DNA of 6,407 nucleotides, from the NCBI GenBank assembly GCA_016303235.1, contig JAEDMB010000110.1, positions 1 to 6,407 on the forward strand. Reading direction: 5' to 3'. Positions 1 to 5,721 of this stretch are shown piece after piece. The DNA comes from Oscillospiraceae bacterium. GTDB taxonomy: Bacteria > Bacillota > Clostridia > Oscillospirales > Ruminococcaceae. The first letter of the stretch is position 1. Each line of letters opens with the position of its first letter. Made by a program: the position numbers and the translations under genes. The notes beneath the pieces were generated by a model, which had not been told where the DNA came from, ran no database searches, and saw only the letters and a program-made list of their open reading frames with translations.

Positions 1-1
1 A

Positions 2-229
2 ACAACAGATAATACTGATACAACGCTTAAAGGCGATGCCAATGGCGACGGCAATATTGATATTGCTGACGTTGTAGCAATTGCAGCATATGTAGGCGAT
101 TCAGCAGGAAATCCCTTAAATGAAAATGCTGTAAAATCCGCTGACGTTCACAATACCGGTGACGGAATTACTGCTAATGATGCTCTTAAACTTCAGCAGT
201 TCCTCGCAAATATAGTAACAGAACTCTAA
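2..229 (+). CDS. C-terminal dockerin module of a larger protein (5' end outside the window)
   Basis: The reading frame is open from base 2 and ends at TAA 227-229, giving the last 75 residues of a protein whose start lies to the left. The sequence shows two dockerin-like segments. The first has the calcium-loop pattern DANGDGNIDIAD followed by the helix VVAIAAYV. The second is ADVHNTGDGITANDALKLQQFL. Type I dockerins bind cohesins on scaffoldin proteins, so the complete protein is probably an exported cellulosomal enzyme or other cell-surface component; the catalytic part cannot be seen. The first loop is canonical (D1, N3, D5, D9, D12). The second is irregular, with H-N-T-G where D-x-N-G-D would be expected and apparently one extra residue. 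The stop lies 14 nt before the rsmE start with no terminator between them, so the two may share a transcript. The family call is good; the parent protein is unknown. Confidence 0.85.
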   Translation, partial: TTDNTDTTLKGDANGDGNIDIADVVAIAAYVGDSAGNPLNENAVKSADVHNTGDGITANDALKLQQFLANIVTEL

Positions 230-243
230 AATAACATGAAAGA

Positions 244-978
244 ATGTGCAGAAATTTGCCAAGATTTTTTACAAATTATATCGATGAAAACAATATAAAA
301 ATTACAGGAGATGACGCCCGTCACATCGGGCGTTCTCTCCGAATGAAAACCGGTGATTCCGTTACACTCTGCTGTAACAATACAGACTATAACTGCATTA
401 TAGTATCAATTTCCGATGAAGAAGTAAAGCTGAAACTTATTGAGGCTGTTCCATGTGCATCAGAGCCGGATATAAATGTAACTCTTTATCAGGCTGTTCC
501 AAAACTGGACAAGCTTGAATTTATTATTCAGAAATCCGTTGAGCTTGGTGTCAGCCGTATAGTTCCCTTTATATCAAGAAGATGTGTTTCACGCCCTGAT
601 GAAAAAGATTTTTCAAAAAAGCTTGCTCGTCTTAATAAAATTTCGGAACAAGCGTCCAAGCAGTCCGGCAGAGGTATAATTCCGCCTGTAATGCCGATAA
701 TAAACTATAAAAAGGCTCTTGAAGATATGGCACTTCAGGATAAAATTATATTTCTCTACGAAAACGGCGGAAAAAACTTTTCCGAAATAAATCTCAAAGG
801 GTTAAAAAATATAGGCATAGTTATCGGAAGCGAGGGCGGTTTTGACAAAGATGAAGTTGAATCTGCACTTCTTAATCCTTCCGCTGAAACCGTATGGCTC
901 GGAAAAAGAATCCTCCGTTGTGAAACTGCACCAATAACAGCCCTCTCGATTTTGATGTTTTTAACAAAAAACATGTAA
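244..978 (+). CDS. rsmE: 16S rRNA (uracil-1498-N3)-methyltransferase RsmE
   Basis: This cytoplasmic SPOUT-class enzyme uses S-adenosylmethionine to methylate N3 of U1498 in 16S rRNA of the assembled small subunit. The 244 residues match the family's usual length of about 240-250. Residues 1-70 are the N-terminal PUA-like RNA-binding region (PRFFT near the start, then ARHIGRSLRMKTGD). Residues about 75-244 are the trefoil-knot methyltransferase domain, with QKSVELGV (96-103), EQASKQSGR (135-143), the knot motif IGSEGGF (194-200) and LGKRILRCETA (219-229). The start is uncertain. ATG at 244 has no good ribosome binding site, whereas TTG at 256 would give the N-terminus MPRFF, which fits the family better, but it also lacks a clear Shine-Dalgarno. 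No promoter is visible just upstream, so it may be read from the dockerin gene transcript. Function is firm; the exact start is not. Confidence 0.96.
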   Translation: MCRNLPRFFTNYIDENNIKITGDDARHIGRSLRMKTGDSVTLCCNNTDYNCIIVSISDEEVKLKLIEAVPCASEPDINVTLYQAVPKLDKLEFIIQKSVELGVSRIVPFISRRCVSRPDEKDFSKKLARLNKISEQASKQSGRGIIPPVMPIINYKKALEDMALQDKIIFLYENGGKNFSEINLKGLKNIGIVIGSEGGFDKDEVESALLNPSAETVWLGKRILRCETAPITALSILMFLTKNM

Positions 979-982
979 ACTA

Positions 983-1011
983 TTGCAGTTGCAGTTTATA
1001 TATGATATAAT
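983..1011 (+). promoter_or_regulatory. Sigma-A-type promoter for the small membrane protein gene
   Basis: TTGCAG (983-988) is followed after exactly 17 nt by a perfect TATAAT (1006-1011). A TG at 1003-1004 makes an extended -10 (TGATATAAT). Transcription would begin near 1018, giving a leader of roughly 65 nt before the ATG at 1085. The promoter lies just after the rsmE stop, so the small gene can be expressed independently of rsmE. Confidence 0.75.
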
Positions 1012-1034
1012 ATATTTGTAATTTTTTCAGATGA

Positions 1035-1068
1035 CCGCAAGCATCTTTAAAAAAATTTATTCTTGCGG
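1035..1068 (+). promoter_or_regulatory. 5' leader hairpin upstream of the small membrane protein gene
   Basis: CCGCAAG (1035-1041) and CTTGCGG (1062-1068) form a perfect 7-bp GC-containing stem around a 20-nt AU-rich loop. It sits in the predicted leader and ends 6 nt before the GAGGAG ribosome binding site. It has no U-tract, so it is not a simple terminator. It could stabilise the mRNA or modulate ribosome access. The hairpin also overlaps an in-frame ATG at 1031, which supports this stretch being untranslated leader rather than coding sequence. Confidence 0.5.
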
Positions 1069-1074
1069 AGAAAT

Positions 1075-1080
1075 GAGGAG
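1075..1080 (+). promoter_or_regulatory. Ribosome binding site that fixes the start at 1085
   Basis: GAGGAG lies 4 nt before ATG 1085. The other in-frame ATGs fit less well: the one at 1031 lies inside the leader hairpin and has only a U-rich stretch before it, and the one at 1073 overlaps this Shine-Dalgarno. The encoded protein then begins MKKFSIIALAF, a normal start for a membrane-anchored protein. Confidence 0.7.
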
Positions 1081-1084
1081 TAAA

Positions 1085-1378
1085 ATGAAAAAATTTTCCA
1101 TCATAGCTCTTGCATTCAGTGCCGGTGCAGTATTCACTTTCGCTCTCACAAAACTTTTAGGAAAAAAATGTTCCTGCAAAAAGTATTATGACGATGAATT
1201 TGATGACAATTGCGATGATTACGATTTTGAAACAGACTGCTGTGCTGATGAAGACCTTGAAGTAGTTATTCCCGCTGAAGAAAATGATGAAACAGTTGAA
1301 GTTAAGGTTGAAGAAAAATCTGAACCAGAAGAAACTCCCGCTGAAGAATCTCCGGCTGAAGAAAAAACTGAAGAATAA
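1085..1378 (+). CDS. Small single-pass membrane protein with Cys-containing and highly acidic tail
   Basis: I do not recognise a named family. The 97-residue product starts MKKFSIIALAFSAGAVFTFAL, one hydrophobic segment (about residues 4-23) that could be a membrane anchor or uncleaved signal. A short basic Cys patch follows (KKCSCKK, 27-33). Next comes an Asp-rich stretch with Cys 43, 52 and 53 (residues 35-58). The tail (about 64-97) is dominated by Glu, Pro, Ala and Thr, with PAEE repeats. There is no convincing lipobox, so lipoprotein attachment is unlikely. The composition suggests a disordered acidic tail that might bind cations or basic partners, but that is a guess. It has its own promoter and leader hairpin and ends at a terminator. 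The longer reading from 1031 (115 aa) is judged less likely. It is probably a real gene, given the promoter, RBS and terminator. Confidence 0.8.
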   Translation: MKKFSIIALAFSAGAVFTFALTKLLGKKCSCKKYYDDEFDDNCDDYDFETDCCADEDLEVVIPAEENDETVEVKVEEKSEPEETPAEESPAEEKTEE

Positions 1379-1383
1379 TTATC

Positions 1384-1420
1384 AAAAAAATTCCCGTCAG
1401 AAAAAATCTGACGGGATTTT
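1384..1420. terminator. Bidirectional intrinsic terminator between convergent genes
   Basis: A perfect 10-bp stem spans 1392-1401 (TCCCGTCAGA) and 1407-1416 (TCTGACGGGA), around an AAAAA loop. On the - strand it is followed by seven U residues (A-run 1384-1390), which makes a strong terminator for the operon ending with typA. On the + strand it is followed by a shorter TTTTATT run and serves the small membrane protein gene. It lies in the 43-nt gap between the two stop codons. Confidence 0.92.
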
Positions 1421-1421
1421 A

Positions 1422-3242
1422 TTATGCCTTGTTTTTCATTTTTGCACGGTTTGTATTGCTTAAAATTCTCTTTCTGATTCGGAGTGATTCCGGAGTAACT
1501 TCAAGAAGTTCATCATCAGCAAGAAATTCGAGGCAGTCCTCAAGACTTAATATTCTCGGGGGAACAAGTCTCAAAGCGTCATCGCTACCGCTTGCACGGG
1601 TATTTGTGAGGTGCTTTCTCTTGCATACATTTACAACTAAATCCTCTGTTTTCGGAGATGCACCGACAATCATTCCTTCATATACAGGAGTTCCTGAACC
1701 GATAAAGAGCTGACCTCTTTCCTGTGCATTGTAAAGACCATAAGTTACAGCTTCGCCTGTTTCAAATGATACGAGAGAACCTGTATTTCTTCTTTCAATA
1801 TCGCCCTTGTATGGTTCATATCCCTCAAATACATGGCTCATAATACCTTCGCCCTTTGTATCTGTAAGAAATTCGCTCTTATATCCGAAAAGACCTCTTG
1901 CAGGAATAAGAAATTCAAGACGCATACGGCTACCCTGCGGGTGCATTTCAGTGAGTTCGCCCTTACGTGTACCCATTTTTTCCATAACAGAACCGACACA
2001 TTCTTCCGGAACGTCTATAACAAGTCTTTCAATAGGTTCAAGCTTTCTGCCGTTTTCGTCCTCCTTGAACAGTACTCTCGGAGTTGATACGGAAAGCTCA
2101 TAGCCCTCACGTCTCATATTTTCTATAAGAATAGAGAGGTGCATTTCACCACGTCCGGCAACTCTGAATGAATCTGTTGAATCAGTTTCAGTTACTCTGA
2201 GTGATACATCTCGGAGAAGCTCTTTGAAAAGACGTTCACGGAGCTGTCTTGATGTTACAAATTTACCTTCTTTTCCGGCAAATGGGCTGTCATTTACAGA
2301 GAAAGTCATTTCAACAGTAGGTTCACTTATCTTTACAAAAGGAATAGCCTCAACTTTTGCGGGGTCGCAGAGAGTATCTCCGATTGTAATATTTTCAATA
2401 CCGCTTACCCATACAATATCGCCTACTTTTGCCTCCTCAGCCGATACACGGTTAAGTCCCTGAATCTGAAGAAGTGATACTATTTTTGAATTGTATGCTT
2501 TTTTGGATTCTGTATAATCGGCAACAGTAACCTGCTGACCTACCTTTATTTTTCCTCTTTCGATACGTCCTATACCGATTCTTCCGACATATTCGTTATA
2601 GTCGATAGACGAAATAAGCATCTGCAAGGGTTCATCTTCTTCACCCTGCGGAGGGTCAATGTAATTGATGATAGTATCAAAAAGGGGCTTTAAATCTGTA
2701 CCGGCTTCATACTGACTTAAAGAGGCAGTTCCGGCACGTCCGGAGCAGAAAAGAATCGGACTTTCAAGCTGTTCATCATTTGCATCAAGTTCGAGAAGAA
2801 GTTCAAGAACTTCATCGCCTATTTCATCAAGACGGGCATCGGGGCGGTCAATTTTATTGACAACTATAATTACTTTGTGCCCCATTTCAAGAGCCTTTGA
2901 AAGTACAAATCTTGTCTGAGGCATAGGACCTTCGGCAGCGTCTACAAGAAGAAGTACACCGTCAACCATTTTGAGAACACGTTCAACTTCTCCTCCGAAA
3001 TCAGCGTGTCCGGGAGTATCGATGATATTTATTTTTATGTCATTGTACATAACGGAAGTATTTTTTGCAAGTATAGTTATGCCTCTTTCTCTTTCGATGT
3101 CGTTTGAATCCATTACACGTTCTGCAACGTTCTGATTTTCACGGAATACACCGCCCTGCTTGAGCATTTCGTCAACAAGAGTAGTTTTTCCGTGGTCAAC
3201 GTGAGCGATAATTGCAATATTTCTTAAATCTTCTCTAATCAT
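1422..3242 (-). CDS. typA: Ribosome-associated translational GTPase TypA/BipA
   Basis: TypA/BipA binds the 70S ribosome in its GTP form. In studied bacteria it affects large-subunit assembly, low-temperature growth and stress or virulence responses. The 606 residues match the family's usual length of about 600-615. The GTPase domain has the P-loop AHVDHGKT (13-20), switch I RERGITI (51-57), DTPGH (75-79), NKID (129-132) and SGRAG (167-171). An EF-Tu-like beta-barrel follows (about 205-290), then EF-G III/V-like segments, including GRGEMHLSILIENMRREGYE. The BipA-specific C-terminal domain comes last, with the conserved KRKHLTNTRASGSDDALRL stretch. All key residues are present. AGGAGG (3254-3259) sits 11 nt before ATG 3242. 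The upstream gene ends 21 nt away with no promoter visible between them, so typA is probably last in the operon with the TerD and AIM24 genes. Confidence 0.98.
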   Translation of the reverse strand: MIREDLRNIAIIAHVDHGKTTLVDEMLKQGGVFRENQNVAERVMDSNDIERERGITILAKNTSVMYNDIKINIIDTPGHADFGGEVERVLKMVDGVLLLVDAAEGPMPQTRFVLSKALEMGHKVIIVVNKIDRPDARLDEIGDEVLELLLELDANDEQLESPILFCSGRAGTASLSQYEAGTDLKPLFDTIINYIDPPQGEEDEPLQMLISSIDYNEYVGRIGIGRIERGKIKVGQQVTVADYTESKKAYNSKIVSLLQIQGLNRVSAEEAKVGDIVWVSGIENITIGDTLCDPAKVEAIPFVKISEPTVEMTFSVNDSPFAGKEGKFVTSRQLRERLFKELLRDVSLRVTETDSTDSFRVAGRGEMHLSILIENMRREGYELSVSTPRVLFKEDENGRKLEPIERLVIDVPEECVGSVMEKMGTRKGELTEMHPQGSRMRLEFLIPARGLFGYKSEFLTDTKGEGIMSHVFEGYEPYKGDIERRNTGSLVSFETGEAVTYGLYNAQERGQLFIGSGTPVYEGMIVGASPKTEDLVVNVCKRKHLTNTRASGSDDALRLVPPRILSLEDCLEFLADDELLEVTPESLRIRKRILSNTNRAKMKNKA

Positions 3243-3263
3243 AAATTTTTTTACCTCCTGAAT

Positions 3264-3791
3264 TTATGCGGAAATCTTTTGATTGTATCTTAAAATTTCT
3301 CTCAATGGTATACTGTTTTTTCCGAATCTTGTCATATAATAAGACATCGGGAAATTTTTTTTGAGACTTACTTTTTCAGGCATTATACAGATTATATAAT
3401 CACTGCAGTGAGAATCGCAGTGTCTGCCGATTATATACAAAGTAACAAGATTTTTATTTTTTTCGTCAAGCCTGTATGCAACGGGATTTTTCTGGGATTC
3501 CTCTGAAAACTGACTGAATAATCCTTTAAAGATATTCCATACATCATCTTTTGTTAAATTGAAGTTACCCTCTGAATATACTTCAATCCAACAGTTATGT
3601 TTCCAGAAATCTTCACCGCTGTAAATTTCATTTCCACAGCAGTGCTGATATTCATATATTTCAGCATCACCGCATTTATACAGTTTTTTGAAAAGTTCAT
3701 CATCAAGAAAAATTCTTTCAGCTTTTTCGGGAATATTCAAATCCTTGAATGCAAAAGAAATTCTTTCGTTAATCTGTTCTTTAGAAAGCAT
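3264..3791 (-). CDS. Unrecognised Cys/His-rich 175-aa cytosolic protein
   Basis: I do not recognise this family. The 175-residue product has no signal peptide or membrane segment, so it is probably cytosolic. It contains seven Cys (40, 51, 52, 67, 125, 129, 135) and four His near them. They cluster as HCC (50-52), KHNC (64-67) and HCDSHC (124-129), with Cys135 just after. This could be a metal site or redox-active centre, but the spacing does not match a zinc finger I know. The N-terminus looks helical (KEQINERISFAFKDLN), the middle has alternating hydrophobic strands (WIEVYS, LVTLYIIG, YIICIMPEK), and the C-terminus is basic. AGGAG (3799-3803) is 7 nt before the ATG. It lies 19 nt after the AIM24-family gene and 21 nt before typA, so it is translated from their shared transcript. 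Codon use looks like its neighbours. Confidence 0.85.
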   Translation of the reverse strand: MLSKEQINERISFAFKDLNIPEKAERIFLDDELFKKLYKCGDAEIYEYQHCCGNEIYSGEDFWKHNCWIEVYSEGNFNLTKDDVWNIFKGLFSQFSEESQKNPVAYRLDEKNKNLVTLYIIGRHCDSHCSDYIICIMPEKVSLKKNFPMSYYMTRFGKNSIPLREILRYNQKISA

Positions 3792-3810
3792 ATAAATTCT
3801 CCTGAAAGTT

Positions 3811-4560
3811 CTAAAAAAGTCCGGCTCTTTCCTGAGATGAGGGGCGGTTGCCTGTATTGCGTCCGTCCATGCTGATGTCTATGCCGGAGGTTCTTTCGCA
3901 AGGCTGAATAATTACAGTTGCAAGGCTGTTGGGACTCCATTCAAACATATAGGATTCACCGGAACTCTGTCCGATAAAGTTACGCCAGTTGACATCGAAT
4001 TTTATTGACGGGTCATCGCCAATCCAGCATACTACGGCATCGGGGTCAACTTCCATAGTATTTTTTGTCTGAATGTTGCTGATAACAAGGGGATTTCCGT
4101 CCACAAGAACAGCAACATATGCCTCCGGCCCTCGTCCGGTAAGCGTTGACGTTGCAAGACCTTTCTGCGAAATAACACCCTGACCAATAAATCTGACTCC
4201 GTATTTGCAGTCCTTGCTGAAAGCAAGAATATTTTCGCTTTCAACAGATATTGTTTCCCCGTTCTGCAACTGATAAACAACTACATGCTGTTGTTCGTTG
4301 GCATAGTATGTAATACATCTTCCGCTGAATTCTGCCTTCATAAGAGGAAGATTTTCGCCTGTAAATCTTCTTGCAAGCTGTCCGAGAAAAGCACGTCCTG
4401 CATTTTCTTCCGGGCCGAGAAGAACCTTTGTAAACTTGAAATTTTTTGCACCATTACACTCTCCGGCAATAAAAGCTCCTTTTTTGGCAAAAATATAATC
4501 ATATCCGCCGTCATTTGTAATCATAAGGCATAATTCGTTTAAAGTTTCAAATTTTATCAT
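3811..4560 (-). CDS. AIM24-family protein (DUF124)
   Basis: The 249-residue sequence resembles the AIM24 family, named after a yeast mitochondrial protein. Bacterial members are beta-rich proteins often encoded beside TerD-type stress genes; their molecular function is unsettled. Supporting segments are GGYDYIFAKKGAFIAGE near the N-terminus, a Gly-rich centre FIGQGVISQKGLATSTLTGRG split over residues 124-144, YVAVLVDGNPLVISN (148-162) and VDPDAVVCWI (171-180). No signal peptide or membrane helix is seen. The last 30 residues, after ATVIIQP, are polar and probably disordered. The start is fixed by an AGAGGAAG ribosome binding site around 4568-4575 that overlaps the stop of the TerD gene upstream. 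The 15-nt gap to that gene supports one operon. The family call rests on pattern recognition; the role is inferred from neighbours. Confidence 0.8.
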   Translation of the reverse strand: MIKFETLNELCLMITNDGGYDYIFAKKGAFIAGECNGAKNFKFTKVLLGPEENAGRAFLGQLARRFTGENLPLMKAEFSGRCITYYANEQQHVVVYQLQNGETISVESENILAFSKDCKYGVRFIGQGVISQKGLATSTLTGRGPEAYVAVLVDGNPLVISNIQTKNTMEVDPDAVVCWIGDDPSIKFDVNWRNFIGQSSGESYMFEWSPNSLATVIIQPCERTSGIDISMDGRNTGNRPSSQERAGLF

Positions 4561-4575
4561 AAATTCACTTCCTCT

Positions 4576-5268
4576 CTAAATGAGATTTACACCATACATT
4601 CCGCAGAATCCTGCCAAATCTCTCTGAACTCCCGAACCGACTGCATTAAACTTCCATTCATTTTTATATCGGTAAAGCTCACCGACTACAAGAGCAGTGA
4701 TACTGCTGTAACAGTCATCAATATCAAAGTGTGCTATCTCAATATTCTTTGAACTGTCGGCAATACTGACAGAAACATTTTCAATCATTCCGAAATTGAG
4801 ATTCCTTTCAAAAGCCTCATATATTGTAACAGACATTACAATTTTCTGAACATTCGGATTAAGGCGGGAAATATTTATACTCATTTCCGCACCTTTTCCG
4901 TTTTCATAGGCATTATAATTCAGACTTCTGTCAGGACTCTGAGGATTTCCGTAAAATATAAACCAGTTGTCATTAATAACTTTATTTCTTCCGTCAAGCA
5001 TAAAAGCAGAACCGTCAAGGTCACATTCGGGATTTTTGATATTCCATTTGAAATAAAATTTAAGATTAGTATCAGAATTTCCGTCACTAAGCTTTATTTT
5101 CTGACCTCTCTGAAGTTTTATTCCGTTTCCGGAGGAAGAAGAACTATTATTTTTATTATTATTCTGAACCGGATTATTTCTGCATACGGCATTCTGATTC
5201 CCGAATTTATTTATTATAGAGTTTTTATTATATGCACCTGTAGTTTTCATAGGTATATTAAAGCCCAT
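4576..5268 (-). CDS. TerD-family stress protein with low-complexity N-terminal extension
   Basis: TerD-domain proteins are calcium-binding cytosolic proteins found in tellurite-resistance and general chemical stress clusters; their mechanism is not settled. Residues about 50-229 form the domain: KLQRGQKIKL (51-60), FYFKWNIKN, DLDGSAFML (83-91, with the acidic Ca-binding DLD), FIFYGNP (103-109), ISRLNPNVQKIVMSVTIYEA (133-152), and GELYRYKNEWKFNAVGSG (196-213). Residues 1-50 are unusual for the family, which commonly starts near the LxKGxxxxL segment. They are rich in Asn and Ser, including QNNNKNNSSSSSG (35-47), and probably form a flexible linker with a possible short functional N-terminus. 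The start is supported by AAGGAG at 5277-5282, 8 nt upstream. The gene heads the four-gene operon. I give no ter symbol because TerD, TerE, TerZ and CABP paralogues cannot be separated here. Confidence 0.9.
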   Translation of the reverse strand: MGFNIPMKTTGAYNKNSIINKFGNQNAVCRNNPVQNNNKNNSSSSSGNGIKLQRGQKIKLSDGNSDTNLKFYFKWNIKNPECDLDGSAFMLDGRNKVINDNWFIFYGNPQSPDRSLNYNAYENGKGAEMSINISRLNPNVQKIVMSVTIYEAFERNLNFGMIENVSVSIADSSKNIEIAHFDIDDCYSSITALVVGELYRYKNEWKFNAVGSGVQRDLAGFCGMYGVNLI

Positions 5269-5301
5269 ATAAAATTCTCCTTATAATTCAGCAGTGCAAT
5301 A

Positions 5302-5330
5302 ATTATATATTTCTGCACAAACCGGATATA
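5302..5330 (-). promoter_or_regulatory. Candidate promoter for the TerD operon
   Basis: On the - strand a perfect TATAAT (5302-5307) lies 20 nt before the ribosome binding site. The box at 17-nt spacing is TATATC (5325-5330), a poor -35. A short dyad, GTGCA (5294-5298) and TGCAC (5314-5318), flanks the -10 and could bind a regulator. The weak -35 would fit an activated or alternative promoter, but chance AT-richness is possible. No better promoter is visible between the tRNA terminators and the gene. Confidence 0.4.
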
Positions 5331-5362
5331 TTTTAATTGAAATATACTTTTTTCCCTGAAAT

Positions 5363-5390
5363 AAAAAAACCCCTGCAAAAAAATGCAAGG
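5363..5390 (-). terminator. Second terminator-like hairpin downstream of tRNA-Tyr
   Basis: On the - strand CCT-A-TGCA (5390-5384) pairs with TGCAGG (5377-5372), leaving one bulged base and a six-U loop, and is followed by UUUUUUU (5369-5363). It lies 16 nt beyond the first tRNA-Tyr terminator and just upstream of the TerD operon promoter region. It may be a back-up terminator that insulates the operon from tRNA transcription. Confidence 0.6.
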
Positions 5391-5405
5391 TCTGAAGAAA
5401 CGAAT

Positions 5406-5429
5406 AAAAAAACCGCACGGAAAATGCGG
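5406..5429 (-). terminator. Intrinsic terminator of tRNA-Tyr
   Basis: On the - strand CCGCA (5429-5425) and TGCGG (5417-5413) form a GC-rich stem with a 7-nt loop, followed directly by seven U residues (A-run 5406-5412). It starts 15 nt after the CCA end of tRNA-Tyr. Confidence 0.82.
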
Positions 5430-5444
5430 GGAGTTAAAAAATAA

Positions 5445-5529
5445 TGGTGGGAGAGGATGGATTCGAACCATCGAAGCTAGAAGCAACAGATTTACAGTCT
5501 GCCCCCTTTGGCCACTCGGGAACTCTCCC
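5445..5529 (-). tRNA. tRNA-Tyr (GUA), CCA encoded
   Basis: The 85-nt sequence folds as a class II tRNA with the long variable arm typical of bacterial tRNA-Tyr. The acceptor stem is GGGAGAG / CTCTCCC with discriminator A and an encoded CCA (5445-5447). The anticodon loop is CTGTAAA, giving GTA. The T arm is GATGG-TTCGAAT-CCATC. It is the last of three tRNA genes on this strand, 45 nt after tRNA-Thr. No promoter is visible in that gap, so it probably depends on transcription through the hairpin after tRNA-Thr. Confidence 0.97.
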
Positions 5530-5543
5530 ATATTACTTTTTTC

Positions 5544-5574
5544 AAAAAAATTTCTATCTTATTCAGAGATAGAA
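5544..5574 (-). terminator. Hairpin with U-tract directly after tRNA-Thr
   Basis: A perfect 8-bp AU-rich stem, TTCTATCT (5552-5559) and AGATAGAA (5567-5574), with a 7-nt loop begins immediately after the CCA end of tRNA-Thr. Seven U residues follow on the - strand (A-run 5544-5550). With only two G-C pairs the stem is weak, so it may terminate partially or act as a 3' processing signal. Full termination would leave tRNA-Tyr without a visible promoter. Confidence 0.55.
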
Positions 5575-5650
5575 TGGAGCTGGTGGACGGACTCGAACCC
5601 CCGACCTGCTGATTACAAATCAGCTGCTCTACCAACTGAGCTACACCAGC
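5575..5650 (-). tRNA. tRNA-Thr (UGU), CCA encoded
   Basis: The 76-nt cloverleaf has acceptor stem GCTGGTG / CACCAGC, discriminator U and an encoded CCA (5575-5577). The D arm is GCTC-AGTTGGTA-GAGC. The anticodon arm is GCTGA-TTTGTAA-TCAGC, giving TGT. The T arm reads GGGGG-TTCGAGT-CCGTC, which contains a G-U wobble and a central G-G mismatch; the rest of the fold is normal. Its promoter is at 5667-5695, leaving a leader of about 10 nt. Confidence 0.97.
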
Positions 5651-5652
5651 GT

Positions 5653-5721
5653 TATTCAACTTATTTATTATATCACATATTTTCTGATTTGTCAAGTGTT
5701 TTCAGGAAATTTTTCAAAAAA
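5653..5721. repeat. Direct repeat copy 1: tRNA-Thr promoter region
   Basis: This ~69-bp segment matches 5750-5818 at a constant offset of 97 bp, with about 57 of 69 bases identical by hand alignment and no gaps. It holds the complete promoter P1, its AT-rich upstream flank and the leader almost up to the tRNA-Thr 5' end. Both core boxes are conserved in the two copies; mismatches fall mainly in the spacer and flanks. Confidence 0.8.
5667..5695 (-). promoter_or_regulatory. Promoter P1 for tRNA-Thr
   Basis: On the - strand a perfect TTGACA (5690-5695) is followed after 17 nt by a perfect TATAAT (5667-5672), with TG two bases before the -10 (TGATATAAT). An AT-rich tract upstream of the -35 could act as an UP element. 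Transcription would start near 5660, about 10 nt before the mature tRNA-Thr, as expected for a strong stable-RNA promoter. Confidence 0.93.

Noticed and set aside
976..998. Inverted repeat TAAACT/AGTTTA just after rsmE as a terminator
   Set aside because: The stem is 6 bp with one G-C pair, no U-tract follows, and it overlaps the -35 of the next promoter.
5247..5531. 94-codon frame on the - strand starting MGEFPSGQRGQTVNLLLLASM
   Set aside because: It is the sense translation of tRNA-Tyr followed by its terminators.
5492..5695. Reading frame on the - strand containing GVAQLVEQLICNQQVGGSS
   Set aside because: This is the well-known false protein from translating a tRNA-Thr gene; the frame covers tRNA-Thr and its promoter.
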